DNA from: Trichobilharzia szidati
Lineage: Eukaryota; Platyhelminthes; Trematoda; Strigeidida; Schistosomatidae
NCBI GenBank assembly: GCA_944472155.2
Contig: OX235271.1
Coordinates: 107,211,256 to 107,275,255, forward strand
DNA: 64,000 nt
Direction of reading: 5' to 3'
Shown here: positions 46,250-57,709 of the stretch, piece by piece
Position numbering within the stretch: position 1 is the stretch's first letter
Layout of the letters: each line of letters begins with the position of its first letter
Notes under the pieces: model-generated
Database searches by the model: none
What the model was told of the DNA's origin: nothing
What the model saw: the letters and a program-made list of their open reading frames with translations, nothing else
Program-made: the position numbers and the translations under genes

Positions 46250-46737
46250 TGCTAAAGCCTTGATCGAATAAAGAAAAATAATATAATTTACCAAATACCA
46301 TGTAGTGACTGTGAGGTAAATTAGATAGGTCAAACTAGTATATCGGGTTCAATTAGATTATTGGAACATAAAAATTTAGCTGCTAGGTTAAATAACCTAG
46401 GGAAAAGCTCAACCATTGCACTGCATTAACTTGCATGTAATCACAAAATAGAGTGGTGTGGGATAGGGTGAGAGCGTTGAAAAGTAATGTAGTTATACTG
46501 AGAGTGAAGTTAATCGCTAATTCTTTGTTTACCAGTTCAATACCGCATACATGCAATCGGAATGGCGCAACGCCTATACCGGTGAAGCTGAAGAAGGAGA
46601 AAGAAAATTTATGTAAGACAAATTCTGTTACCGTGTGACTAAATTTCTTTGATTATGAGCAATAATTTATCCTCGAGACGTCATCCAGTTGTTAATACTA
46701 AATCAATGTGTGACATTTAAAATAAAGTTATCTAATA
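46250..46737 (+). mobile_element. Penelope-like element, GIY-YIG and 3' end
   Basis: Same family as 9955-10905, opposite strand. 'taatttaccaaataccatgt' with 'tgactgtgaggtaaattaga' encodes the Ile-Tyr-Gln-Ile-Pro-Cys-x-x-Cys-Glu-Val region, now frame-shifted and with a stop. 'cgcatacatgcaatcggaat' corresponds to the final His-Thr-Cys-Asn-Arg. It ends at 46737 with 'aaataaagttatctaatat'. The hammerhead-like hairpin of the 3' end lies at 46649-46689. Confidence 0.82.
46649..46689 (+). ncRNA. Hammerhead-like half motif in the PLE 3' end
   Basis: GAGC-N10-CCTC, GAGA, CGTC, ATCCAG: the counterpart of 9998-10037, with two changes that weaken hairpin and core. TTGATTAT stands where CTGANGA would be needed. 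Confidence 0.3.
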
Positions 46738-47663
46738 TCGCCAATGATTTTCCTGATTGCAGTAGATTGGATAATGCGACAGACAGCGGGCAATGAGGAA
46801 ACAGGCATAAAATGGACTCACACAAAGAACTTGGAGGATCTGAACTTCGCCGATGATATATGTCTGATTTCCCAAAAACTGGAAGATATGCAAGTGAAAA
46901 GTAACAAGTTGGCAGAAGAAGCATCAAAGATAGGACTCCAGGTGAACATAGAGAAAACGGAGGTGATGAAGATTCCTGGGCAACACCACCAACAGCAACA
47001 ACAACAGACAGCAATCAGCATAAATGGGAGGAACCTGAAAGAAACTACCTCCTTTACCTACCCACCTGGGAAGCATCGTTTCAACTACAGGCGGACAAAA
47101 CTGACGAGGATATCAAAGCAAGGATCGGAAAAGCAAGACAAGCTTTCACTACTCTCGAGTCTGTGTGGAGGTTAACAGCACTCAGCATGAAAAATAAGAT
47201 CCGGATTTTCAACTCCAATGTAAAGTCAGTAATACTATACGGATCAGAGACTTGGCGTGTCACAAAGAGCACCTCAAACAAGCTACAGACCTTCATTAAC
47301 AGTTGTCTTCGCTCAATACTCAAGATCAGATGGCCGGAAAGGCTCAGCAACAAAGATCTCTGTGAGCGAACCAACCAGGAACCGATTGTGAAACAAATAG
47401 GCAGGAAGAAATGGAGATGGATTGGCCACACTCTGAGGAAACCATCAAGTGACATCACTAGACAAGCCATTGCTCTAGTGGAACCCGAAAGGGAAGCGAC
47501 GAGTTGGTCGTCCAAGGGTGACCTGGAGGAGATCATGTGAAGAAGAATTGAAAGCGTATGGGCAGACTTGGAGCCAGGTGAAAACTCTAGCAGAGAGCCG
47601 AACGCAATGGAGACGCATGGCTGAAGCCCTATGTTCCTCTAGGAACTAAAGGAAATAATAATA
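46738..47663 (+). mobile_element. RTE-clade retrotransposon, best-preserved copy
   Basis: A 926-base, 5'-truncated SR2-like element beginning right at the end of the preceding PLE. The frame 46744-47114 holds Phe-Leu-Ile-Ala-Val-Asp-Trp-Ile-Met-Arg-Gln, Leu-Asn-Phe-Ala-Asp-Asp-Ile (motif C, near 46842) and a Gln/His linker. A frameshift near 47070 leads to 47163-47540 with Ile-Arg-Ile-Phe-Asn, Gly-Ser-Glu-Thr-Trp-Arg-Val-Thr-Lys, Ile-Arg-Trp-Pro-Glu-Arg and Trp-Arg-Trp-Ile-Gly-His-Thr-Leu-Arg. A second frameshift near 47490 precedes the end 'gaagccctatgttcctctag'. No target duplication seen. Confidence 0.88.
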
Positions 47664-47669
47664 ATAATA

Positions 47670-50600
47670 TGGAATTACATTCTACAACACAGTGTCCGAG
47701 TTCTATACTTACATTACTAAAGCCTTATTAATATAAAAAGAGTGAAATTAGGTTGAGGCAAGCTCACAACCAGCAATAGACTCATCTAACAATAAACTAT
47801 AAGTTAATTACACACTACTTTCACTAATGGCAATTTTGTTAAATCCTTTACCTATCTGAAAATTATGGAACATATATTTGTTTCAGTCATAATTAAAAAT
47901 GTGTAAAAATAACAAAGAACATTCTTCGTCACCTTGAATGTTTGCTTGACATAAAATATTTAAACTGTACAGAAATATTCGCAAGTAATAAAGTAATCTT
48001 TTGGGAAATCCCTCCTGAATGATCTAGTTGCAATGTCGACACTTATCTGGATTTTTCAACTAGCTTAGTAATTAGTATTGTTTTCCTCCATAGACTGCAA
48101 ATCACTATTCTGACGTTTGCATATCATCTGTTGACCAAACTTGTATTGTTTGTCTCTATTCCTGTATGATCGCTAATTTTAATTCTTCTCCTGGTGGCCT
48201 GCTTAGAACTTGGGCTAGCAAAACATGCCATCTCTCCATTGCATATATTTTCTTTCCCTCGGTTTGTTTTAATCGATTAAGATTTGACCTCTAATGGTAT
48301 TGTCTGCTCTTGTGTGTATATAAAATGTCTACAAGATTCTGATTCACAAGTCCCTACAAAACATGAGGAAAGGCCTCATTGTGGGTGACAGCGTGTTCCA
48401 ATACATGAGAGAACTGTACTTCATTTATGTCCTTGGATCTCAAAATGTACTTCTGAACATCTTACAATTGGCTTTCAACTAGATATCGTGGATTTCTGGA
48501 AGGAGACAAAGCAGATATACTATAATAGAATGGTGGTTTGTGCTATAGCTCAGAGACCATTGTGTCACAGAATATACTGTACTCCCCTGGAAATTCTGTA
48601 CATTTTATAAATACTGTTCAGAATAAAGATGTTATTATTCAAAAAAGACCAAGCTCTTTGCGGTTATGTGGTGACACTGATATGCGTTTGTTTATCGTGC
48701 GATTCTGTCTGTGTCAAGGTTATTTTAACCTTGGACTACCTGTTTAACTTGTTTTTGAGTAATTCTTGCCGACAAAGTTTCGATCGCACGTTGTTTCGAA
48801 TATGCTTCTTGATTCTCACATGTTTCTTACGGTTGATTTCGTTTAAAAATAATTTGGTTGTAACATTCTTAGTTAGTAACTGGGGAAGAACTGGATCTGT
48901 TTACCTGCCCATTGCCATTATTGAAGTAATTTTGACTATCTGATATGTTATTACCATTAAATAGCACAGTAGATTTTACCGAAAATAACTGAATTTTCTA
49001 AATTATTTTACCGCGCGTAACTAAATAAAGTTCTAGTTGGCTATGAAGTTGATTGATTACCTGCGTTCGAACCACAACACGTCGGTTTTCGTCGTTATAT
49101 CTCATTCAACACACATTTGTTTAAATGATTTACTGAAACTTTCCCACTTTGATCTAATATTTTAAAGTTTATTCATAACAGTATCTAACCAGCGAAGGAT
49201 TATCAATCGTAAATCTTTACAAAAAATGACAAAAGTATCTACCAATATTATATTGCACTCAGCTATTAAATTCATGCAAGTTAAGACCATTTAAACCAAG
49301 TAGAATGCATGTTGACATTTCACCTAATCAGCTACTTAGCTATTTAACTCAAAAACATCTGTGAAAAAGTAATTTTCAGTTTCACTGACTTCATTTCTAC
49401 TTACATTGAAAAAAAGATTTGGTTTGACAGATAACATGTACAGTTTAAGAACTTATGTCATTACTAATCGTGTTAAATTACATTTTCCAGTTTTCACATA
49501 GCTTGTTTTACGCCAGTTCTATTCCCCTATTTAGGATAATTAGATGACCTGTGGTTTTAATAGTCCGGGAATAAGAAATTATTTCACAATTCATCATTTA
49601 TATCATGATAAATTCAAATCTGTAATTATCATATTAGTGTTTCACACATATATCAAAAAGAAGGTGTCTACCGACAAAACTTCAATGAAATAGTTGTAAG
49701 AAACGCTTGAAAATGTTAATTTCTTGAAATTCATATAACTTGTTTGTAAAAAAAAGGAATACAATGCATCAATTCAAGTCGTTTTTATTAAAAAAAGACT
49801 AAATTTTACTGGAATTTTCAACCAAGACTGATGCAATTCACACAATATATGTATCTATCATTGTCTTATGAAAGTAGATATAATTGGATTAGCTAATAAA
49901 ACTAGCAACATAACTTTCAAGTCACCAGTATTAGCTGATCTATGTTTAAGTCTATGCACATGATCAACTGTCATCATATGTTATCTTCAAAAGACCAGAT
50001 GATGTTCATTATTCCTTAATTAAATGGAAAGTTTTAGTTAAACAATGAGATTAAAAATTGCATATCTGACAAACAGTAACAATTCAAAGCCAACCACTGA
50101 GTCCTTTATTATTCCATTATTCACTGTTAATTAAACAAACGAATCATATGAATCAGTGTGGAAATTACTATCTAGTACCAATGGGAATACACTCATACTA
50201 TTAGAGTTTTTTTCATATACTTTTAAAAAAGTATACACATGCTGAATAGATTTCACTAGAACAAGGATGTTTTTTCTTCTAAATTAATACATACCAAAAA
50301 AAATATGAAAGTATATGGTTCAAGACAGCAGGCTGTTTGTGCAGTTGAGAACGATTCCCATACTTTTTTTACTTTTAAGGCTAACCCTACTGAATAAGGA
50401 GTGGAAGCAGACGTTTGCAATCAACAGCAACTTTCGTGTCCGTATAAGGGAAGGAAATTATTACAGTTATTTAATAAGATATACACCAATGTTAATACGC
50501 TCGAAGTATCACCCATGCGAAAACGATAAGGCTTTTGTTATTTATATATTTATAATCTAAGTTACGGATGAATACCACAGGGTAATTTTAGAAACATCAA

Positions 50601-51150
50601 GGCGACAAAAAGCAAATCTAATTAACCTACTAATGTTTCTTACAGTAAATATTTTCTACCTGTATCCTGTTAAGGCCAAAAAGGATGAAAAGTTTGTTCT
50701 GATGGCGCAATCAAATATGATTTTATGATCATTAAATAAAGTTTCATAATGAGAGAGAACATCTTGTCTACAGACAAGTGTCTTTATCTATAGTTTATTA
50801 CAAAAGTATAATATGTATATGGATGAATTTAAGAGGTACTAAGGATGGTTCCACCCACGTGTGAATTAACTTCCGAGTTTGGCTTATTTAAATTAAACAG
50901 CCGCTTTAACCAATTTACATGTCTAACTGCGATAAATCCTGATGAGATGCAAATAAGAAATTGGCCCAGTAGATGATGTGAACATGAAGCAAAATCACTA
51001 TGCTTTAGATGGAAACTATTTCATAATAAGATTATAAGTTTCCAGACCGTAGGTGTTACGAACTTCATGGAATAATTTGAGCGCCGAGTCAGATTGATTC
51101 ATTATAAATTATTTAAATTAATCCCAGCGTGTTAAGAAAATCAAAACAAG
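47670..51150. other. Long stretch with no identified gene
   Basis: About 3.5 kb of AT-rich DNA. Overlapping plus-strand frames at 48538-48943 are Cys- and Leu-rich and show no motif. No transposon recognised. Confidence 0.4.
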
Positions 51151-51156
51151 ATTTTT

Positions 51157-51195
51157 CTGAACGTTTCGCTATGTAAGCCACAGCTTCTTCAACAG
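51157..51195 (-). ncRNA. Hammerhead-like motif at the PLE 3' end
   Basis: Minus strand: CTG, TTGAAGA, A, the hairpin GCTGTG-GCTTA-CATAGC, GAAA, CGTT, CAG. CTG/CAG gives a minimal helix I. The hairpin directly followed by GAAA fits helix II, and ACGT fits a two- to four-base helix III. The core has T instead of C3 and one extra A before helix II. PLEs are known to carry minimal hammerheads, so location supports it. Confidence 0.4.
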
Positions 51196-51240
51196 ATTTA
51201 TTCGGATTATTATTCATCAAAATATTTTGATGATATCAAT

Positions 51241-51345
51241 GGCCGGCCTGCGAAACTGGGCTACCGATATCACATGCTGAAAATTCCATACCTGTACCGA
51301 AAATACGGTGTGGTTTCAAGCTATAATCAAAAATAAAAAATAATA
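51241..51345 (+). repeat. SINE body, headless copy
   Basis: Matches the reverse complement of 52378-52475 over ~95 bases (blocks 'ctgaaaattccatac', 'ttgtacc/ctgtacc', 'caagctat/caagctac'), ending in an A-rich tail. The tRNA-like head is absent; only 'ggccggcc' near the start recalls its 3' side. Orientation is opposite to the 52.4-kb copy, so the two form an inverted pair about the PLE RT. Confidence 0.65.
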
Positions 51346-52038
51346 GTCTACGTTTAAAGTTATTGGGACAAAAACTATTAAAATGTGGTATTGTCCACTC
51401 CATGTAGGCTTTCGGTCAACTGACCTCTGGAGACTACCATCTTTCAGGCGTTGCATGGCAATGTCAAGGAAATAAAACTTTTCATTTTCATGTTCCATAG
51501 TAAATTCAATAATTATATATGCGTCGTTAAGTAATCCAAGTAGGTAGGAAGCATGACTTTCGTTGTTGTACACTACAAATGTGTCACAAACACATCGACA
51601 ATAATAAATTGTTTTGTCGACTGCATGCTTCAACTTTGTTTTCTCAAGATTGGGCATGAAGATATCCACTAAAACAGGGCTAAGTGGACTGCCCATAGCT
51701 ACACCATCTATTTGGTGGTAAAGAGCATTGTCAAACTGGCATTGTACATCCATGGTACACATTAGCAATAGGCTTTTTAATTCCGACACTAGAAGTGGGA
51801 GGAGATAAGAATACTGATGAGTGATCTCAATAGTTTCATTGAACAGGATCTTTGTGAACAAGGAGGTTGAGTCAAATGACACCATGAACTTATTTGAAAC
51901 GTCCAGGCTTTTCACACTTTTGGCGAAATGAAATGAATCTTTCATGGTGTAGAAAGCTAGCCATTGACGAATGGTTTGCCGCTTCTCTGCAAGCCAACGA
52001 GCAACTTTATTCTGAGGCGAATTGATCATCAAAAGCAA
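51316..52038 (-). pseudogene. Reverse transcriptase core of a Penelope-like element (dead)
   Basis: A 240-residue frame. Motif A Phe-Asp-Ser-Thr-Ser-Leu-Phe-Thr-Lys (~54-62), motif B Gly-Val-Ala-Met-Gly-Ser-Pro-Leu-Ser-Pro (~112-121), motif C region Cys-Val-Cys-Asp-Thr-Phe-Val-Val-Tyr (~149-157), then Phe-Tyr-Phe-Leu-Asp and Arg-Lys-Pro-Thr-Trp-Ser-Gly-Gln-Tyr. Where the family has Tyr-x-Asp-Asp, this copy has Cys-Val-Cys-Asp, so one catalytic aspartate is lost. The preceding segment (52054-52236) ends in a stop after His-Lys-Lys, so the frame is also disconnected. Confidence 0.85.
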
Positions 52039-52377
52039 ACGTCACATGAGGACTTATTTTTTGTGTATTTTTGGCATGCCGTACATGTAAGGCAAACGGG
52101 ACCCTACGGGTTTTAAATCATTGCAAACATCGTTGTCAATCAATTTCTTCTTTAGATTATCTCTCAATACGTTTGTGATGCGTTTTTCAACTGCATCTGT
52201 CTTATCTTTCTGGCAGTTGTCAAATTTAAACCTCACCAGGTCATTCGATGTAGTTATCTTTGTCCATCAACATCACTCCTGAACCTTTATCAGGTTGTAA
52301 CATAATGATTTTGTCATTATTTTTGAGAGCTTTCAATGCCCTTTGATGCTCCTCAGAAGGGGTTTTGGAATATTTAT

Positions 52378-52551
52378 TTTATTGTAGCTTGATTCCACGC
52401 AGTATTTTGGTACAAGTATGGAATTTTCAGCCTGTGATATTGGTAGCGCAAATTTAGCAGTTCAACCATTGATTTCAGGTGTGCGTCGGCCGGGGATCGA
52501 ACGACGGACCGTGTGCGTGATGAGCGACTGTCCTCGCCGCTGTGCCATGGA
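52378..52551 (-). repeat. tRNA-headed SINE inserted in the PLE
   Basis: Minus strand: head 'catggcacagcggcgagg' (A box) and 'cgttcgatccccggccgac' (box B and acceptor) as in the SINEs at 14.1 and 27.0 kb, but with a different ~95-base body and a TAAAATAAATATT tail instead of the RTE-like tail. It separates the N-terminal PLE coding block from the RT. The 5' acceptor strand is decayed. No target duplication recognised. Confidence 0.7.
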
Positions 52552-53014
52552 CATTGGTGAAATGAGGTATTGATTCGCAACGTTGACTAGCTTAGATTTG
52601 AACCAGCTCTTCTTGTCCTCATCAGCCGGATTAAGGTCATTCAACTGATAGAATAAGTTTTTTAATTGGGCTGCGACATCAATTCTTTTGAAAAATTTAT
52701 GTATGAAGTAATAAATGTGCTGAATGTATAAGTGCACTCAGCTTTTCTTATTGAAGCAGATTTTATTAATAGAGCCTGGAAGGACAAATTTACATAAGAT
52801 ATTAATGCATTTTTGATTTTGCAGGTTCTCTGTGCCTTCAAACCACCTGCAGTGATTATGCACAGCATAAATCAATGAGTCAAATTCTGTAGCATTGGAT
52901 GCGAAAGTATTGGAATTTATTGTATGGTGAATTCTCATTTGATATGAACTATAAAAACGAAAAAGTCTAAAACACTTAAAGAAATAAAAGTAGCATAGTG
53001 AAACTGACATTAAT

Positions 53015-53445
53015 TATCAGTTTTGTTTTTCATCAGCAAAGGATGAGTCTCAGCACTTCTAAAATACCCTCAACTGGATCAATGAGTGAGTAAATTTAAA
53101 TCCTGGGCAAGCTATTTCTTCCTTGTGTTTATGTTCCTTCTGTGTACCAGTCTTGTTTCTTGTGTTCCTTCCATTTTTGTTTTTCCAACATTCTTAAATT
53201 TATTATCTAATGGGTTACTTTGACCCAAATCTTGTGGAGAAATATGACTGACTAAATCATATTGATTGCCACCTATTTCTTCGCATATAAAGTGTTATCT
53301 GATCTCATTTTACAACTGTACGGTTCACCGTTGTGCACTTAGTAAATCAGATGATATAATCTTAAAATGTAAATTTGTTTTATTCGTGATCTAGAAGAAT
53401 GAACATCTATTTACAAAGAAATCTTTTCGTTAACCATATTATATT
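53015..53445. other. No gene seen
   Basis: AT-rich gap between the PLE and the next RTE fragment. Confidence 0.4.
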
Positions 53446-53449
53446 TTAT

Positions 53450-54120
53450 TATTATTATATTGTTCAGTTATGCTAATGACGTGCTGTTAATTTTCAGTAC
53501 TGAAGAGTATGTCCAATCCATCTCCGTCTCCTACTTCTTATTCCCTACGGAAACAGACACTTCACTGGTTGGCTGCCAACATCTCTTATTGATTATCCTT
53601 TCTAATCAAACGGTCATTTGATATTCACTGTTGGATAGAGGCATCTGTTGACAAAAGTCCACAGACTGTTGGGAATACTATTTGACGAAGCGTACACTAA
53701 GTCTGTAGACCATATAGAAACAGGGCCTCGACATCAGTTTTGAAATTTCGCAGTTTTTTGCTTGTACTGAGTGCTGTAGATTCCCAAACTAATTTCACAC
53801 AAATGAATGTCTGTCTTGTATGTTCAATCCCCGCTTTTATATACTCATAATGATATCTGTAGCTGAAATGATGCTGCCAGGTTCAGGTAAATGGAAGAGG
53901 TTACTTCCTTTAGATTTCTCCTGTTGGTGGTAATTGGTGCTTACTGTTGTTGATTGGGAATATTCTCTACATTCACCTTAAGTCATGCTATTACTATCTC
54001 TGCCACCAGCTAAGTTGGTTTTCACTTTTAAATCTTCGCGTTTGTGCGTCATGAGACATAGATCATCCAAGAAATCCAGATCTTCTAGGGCCATTTTTCC
54101 AGTCCAACGCATGTCCATCT
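53450..54120 (-). mobile_element. RTE-clade retrotransposon, old decayed copy
   Basis: Minus strand. Near 54100-54040 it reads Leu-Glu-Asp-Leu-Asp-Phe-Leu-Asp-Asp-Leu-Cys-Leu-Met, RT motif C with Ala changed to Leu. The decayed linker and carboxy region follow, and 'gagtatgtccaatccatctc' near 53506 is the reverse of the Trp-Ile-Gly-His motif segment. The 3' tail is mostly lost, ending near an ATT repeat at 53450. Confidence 0.7.
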
Positions 54121-54124
54121 TACT

Positions 54125-55685
54125 CCTTGTAACCTGTTACATGAAATAGATCACCACAGTGACGAAGATTAATAATGATGAAAGGCAGACTTTTCCTACT
54201 CCTATCTTCGCTTCAAAGGATTTGATGTCACTCAGGATCTTGAATTCAAAATACCTTTTTACTTCTTCAGTGTGATTGGAAGAAAGATAATGCATTTCTG
54301 TAAACGAGAAAATAGAGATTGTGAAATTAAAAGCCTTCATAAGCGTATATGAAATATCCGGTTTTACGAAAAAAAGAACATGAAAATTCACTAGTCACAA
54401 TTGATTTTACACTAATTTAACACTAGAAACAGGAAACAAAGAAGCAGTTTTAAGTCAGAAGAATTGCCAGTTTAATTATTTGTTCACTATTTTTTTTCTT
54501 GTAAAACCAACTAATCAAATTTGTTGTGGTACAATGGAAATTAACCGACATATTTCTCAGGTTAAACTTGATATCCTGTAGAACATGTGACTTCAAAGTT
54601 AAAAAATAAAAAATAGAGGAAACCAATTCGAGGTCGGTTTACATTTTTTAAAGAACAGTAAGAATGAACTGATTTGGTCATCTTTTTTCCAAATGATGAA
54701 ATCATTTTGCTTTAACTAGTTACTTACGTTGGAAAACTAGATCTATTTGTATCAAGTCTGGAGAATAATTCTGTTTGTGAATTGAAGTAAGTTATCCGCA
54801 ACCGGTGAACTTTCCACACCAATTTACTTTTAAGACAAACATATGAGAACTGGTTACGATTCGAACGTATCACAAAACAGTATTCTTACTTCAAAAGAAT
54901 GATATTCTCCAAGTGTCGCTTGTGATCTGATAAGTTTCTTTTGAAATGTGTATTTTTTTCGAGATTATGAGCATTCAACCGGCTAATGCTTACCATGAAA
55001 AACCGAAGTACTGATGCGTCCACACCTCATCCAATTCATCCTGTTAGTAAACTTGAAGAAAGTGAAAACGACAAATGTGCCAGGATTATTTGAGCCCATT
55101 TTTATTGTTTTGAAGATTTTTCTCAGCTGGCTACAACCTGAAGAATACAGAAGTATGTTCAAATCTTTAATTAAATTTACATTTGTGTAATGTTCAGGTT
55201 GTAGCCAGTTTAAAAGAATAGTCGAAATAATAAAAGATGAGTTCATATTATCCCGGTACAGTTGTCATTCTTGCTTTATTAATATATCTATCCCCTTTAG
55301 AATATTTATCTGAATGAAATTTTTTCGCTCACAATGATAACGATGCCTTCCGTTGTACATCCTAATTCCTACGTTTTTATACTCTTTTTTTGAGTAAAGG
55401 TTACTAAATCTCTCGTCGATATTTCTAGGATAATACCACAACCTATCTACCTTACTATATTCTGTATCCGATCTCCGTGTTTATTACACTTTGTAATTTT
55501 ATTAATTTGACCTTTGACCGGAAATAGTTCTGGAACTTTCTCACCCATTAACTATAAATACACGAATGTACAGCATAGTTGATGACTTCGTCGAAAAGTA
55601 AATTTTCTTCGCTGCAACCGTCATTTTATTATTCCCTGTAAATCGTACATATTGAAATTTGACGCATATTCTATGAACACTCAAA
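54125..55685. other. No gene seen; one hairpin
   Basis: AT-rich DNA. The only structure noted is a perfect 16-base inverted repeat, CTGGCTACAACCTGAA at 55127-55142 and its complement at 55193-55208, with a 50-base loop. Confidence 0.45.
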
Positions 55686-55689
55686 TAAT

Positions 55690-56215
55690 TGAATTTATAA
55701 GCACGTACTGTTTTAAATTGGTTCCCACTGCATTAGGGCTCTGGCTGCCACTGGTGACATCATGATAGCCACTCATTGCCTCAGTGTGCTCGGGGTTGTC
55801 ATCTGGGTGACCAGAATGAATAAGATTACTGACTCTCCAGTTGGCAATTTTGACAGTCCACATCCATCCCATCTGCTCTCGCAGATACCCAGCACTTCTA
55901 TGTCAGGTCTTCTCATTTCTTCGGCTACCTGGGCAGCCTTCCACGTCCCTATTCTTATTCTTGCTTTCATTGAGAGAAGACACATCGGCTGGCTGACTGG
56001 CTTGGTGAAGGCTTTCACCAGCCTGCGGCGTCATTTCGCCTCTCCGATTTTAGCGAAGAATAAGTTTGTTTTTTATAATCTTTGCATTTTGTAATATTGT
56101 ATTGTTCGTTGAAGTTTCTGTAGTAGTTTGATTGATTTTTGGGGGAAAGGTGGCTTGCCTGATGCCCAATCCTCTCTCTTTTCCTAGCCTAAGAACAGAC
56201 TAGAAAACTAGCAAG
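55690..56215 (-). mobile_element. RTE-clade 5' region with endonuclease start
   Basis: The only piece from the 5' part of an RTE element. Minus-strand frame 55773-56018 reads Arg-Ile-Arg-Ile-Gly-Thr-Trp-Lys, Ala-Ala-Gln-Val-Ala-Glu-Glu-Met-Arg-Arg, Val-Leu-Gly-Ile-Cys-Glu-Ser-Arg-Trp. This is the N-terminus of the APE-type endonuclease, including the Asn(here Lys)-x-Arg start region and the catalytic Glu position. The frame at 55681-55872 continues with Ser-Gly-His-Pro-Asp-Asp-Asn. 56020-56215 fits the 5' untranslated region. Broken by a frameshift near 55845. Confidence 0.75.
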
Positions 56216-56229
56216 CTAGTAAACTAGGA

Positions 56230-56535
56230 AACAATAAATTATGGGAACAAGCCAACCAAGAACCTATAGTTCATCAAATATGTAGGAGAAAATAGAGATG
56301 GATTGGGCATACTTTGAATGATATCACGCAACAGGTCATAGCTCGAGCGGAATCCAAATGAGAAACGACGAGTGGGTCGTCCTAGGGTGAGATGGAGGAG
56401 ATCATGTGAGGAAGAGATGAAAGATTGTGGGTGTTCGGGGGCCCATTTGAAGAGGACATCGGAAAATAGAGGGTAGTGAAGATGTGTTGCTGAAGCTCTA
56501 GTTTCCACTCGAAACCCGAGGAAACTATAATGATA
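56230..56535 (+). mobile_element. RTE-clade retrotransposon, 3' end fragment
   Basis: Plus-strand RTE 3' end: 'gggaacaagccaaccaagaa' (Trp-Glu-Gln-Ala-Asn-Gln-Glu), 'tagagatggattgggcatac' (Trp-Ile-Gly-His), 'aaacgacgagtgggtcgtcc' (Arg-Arg-Val-Gly-Arg-Pro), ending in 'gttgctgaagctctagtttc' and 'gaaactataatgata'. It lies head to head with the 5'-end fragment on the other strand. Confidence 0.82.
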
Positions 56536-57709
56536 CAGTTTTAAATGCACATGGATCGAAAGGGAGATACAGGTAAGCTAAGGCGTTTCGATACTGAGAA
56601 GTGATTCTTTAAAATGTTTAGTGTACAACAATTTGTCACGCAGTGAACGTATACCAGCTGAGCGCACTTATTAACTAGGGCATCCTTACACATCCTGATA
56701 CCAAAATTCACCTCCACTTCCAGCTGCTCCAAATACTCAAACCTTTATTCGTCGAAACGAAGACTAAAAGAAGCAAACCACGACAACTATGTGTAACTAG
56801 AATACTGATTCATTTTAAAAGACTTTCACACATCGAATTTAATCCTGTTGCTGAATCCTAAAGTAAGATTTCTTGATGAAACAAATCACTTAGAAAATCA
56901 GTAAACCGTTTCACCATAATTCGAGACTGTTTAGTAAAGCTGATTCACCACTCATTGAACATGTATCTTATCTCACTTGGAGTTAGTAATACAGTCCTCT
57001 CATTAGAATCTTATAGATGATATCGACGTCATTTATGTTTTAAAGTGCATTTTCTGCACTTTTCACTTATCTACAAAAGTATGGCCTACAAGGAGAAAAC
57101 ATGACATGGATTTTATTTGATAGTCTTATCTGTTGAGAAATTTCCTTCATATATTATGTGGTAGGGGCCCTATTAGAATTTATAGTGGTACACTTATTAA
57201 TATACGCCTATCCGGTAACAATCAGCAAATAAGACTATGTCTCCCTTTTTCTTTCGTCTGATATTATTTTACTCAAACATTATATAATATTATTTTACTT
57301 CTGGTCATATCTGTCAACTGTGGATAATACTTTCGGTCTGTTGTTGTCATCATTATACCCACGACTAAACCACTTATTCTTCTTTACTTTTCGTAAGCGA
57401 GTAGGCGACATTAATTCCACATGATTTACTTTTTCGCCTACTTAAAGACGATTTCATCAATTATTCAAATTGGCTGACTACCCACACAACATAAATATAT
57501 ATGGCTTTGATTTGTCATTACTATGGTAACTTTTGTTACCAACATTATTTATATTCGTGAAAAACTTCGATATTTACGCGATAAATATTGCATTTCGGTA
57601 GGATTTTGAAAAAAATCCACTGGTGGTCATCACAGCATTCGTCGGAATTTGGTATCAGTTTTACAGAAATATATCATTTATACATGTGAACAAATGTATT
57701 ACTTTTCAG

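Larger units (their letters stand above)
51157..53010 (-). mobile_element. Penelope-like element with two SINE insertions
   Basis: Minus-strand PLE. Its N-terminal part (53010-52560) contains Asp-Lys-Lys-Ser-Trp-Phe-Lys-Ser-Lys-Leu-Val-Asn-Val-Ala-Asn. A SINE (52551-52378) interrupts it. Then come Leu-Gln-Pro-Asp-Lys-Gly-Ser-Gly-Val (near 52300), Tyr-Gly-Met-Pro-Lys-Ile-His-Lys (near 52075), the RT core and the start of the thumb. Another SINE body (51241-51345) and the PLE 3' end follow. A different PLE group from those at 10, 46 and 62 kb; the GIY-YIG domain is absent. Confidence 0.8.

Noticed and set aside
47081..47536. 151-codon minus-strand frame
   Set aside because: Shadow of the RTE coding strand at 46738-47663.
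48538..48943. Cys/Leu-rich overlapping frames as a membrane protein
   Set aside because: Two same-strand frames overlap in different phases with no motif and no splice context; composition follows the base content.
52479..52551. A genuine tRNA gene
   Set aside because: A and B boxes are good, but the 5' acceptor strand does not pair with the 3' strand and the sequence continues into a SINE body.
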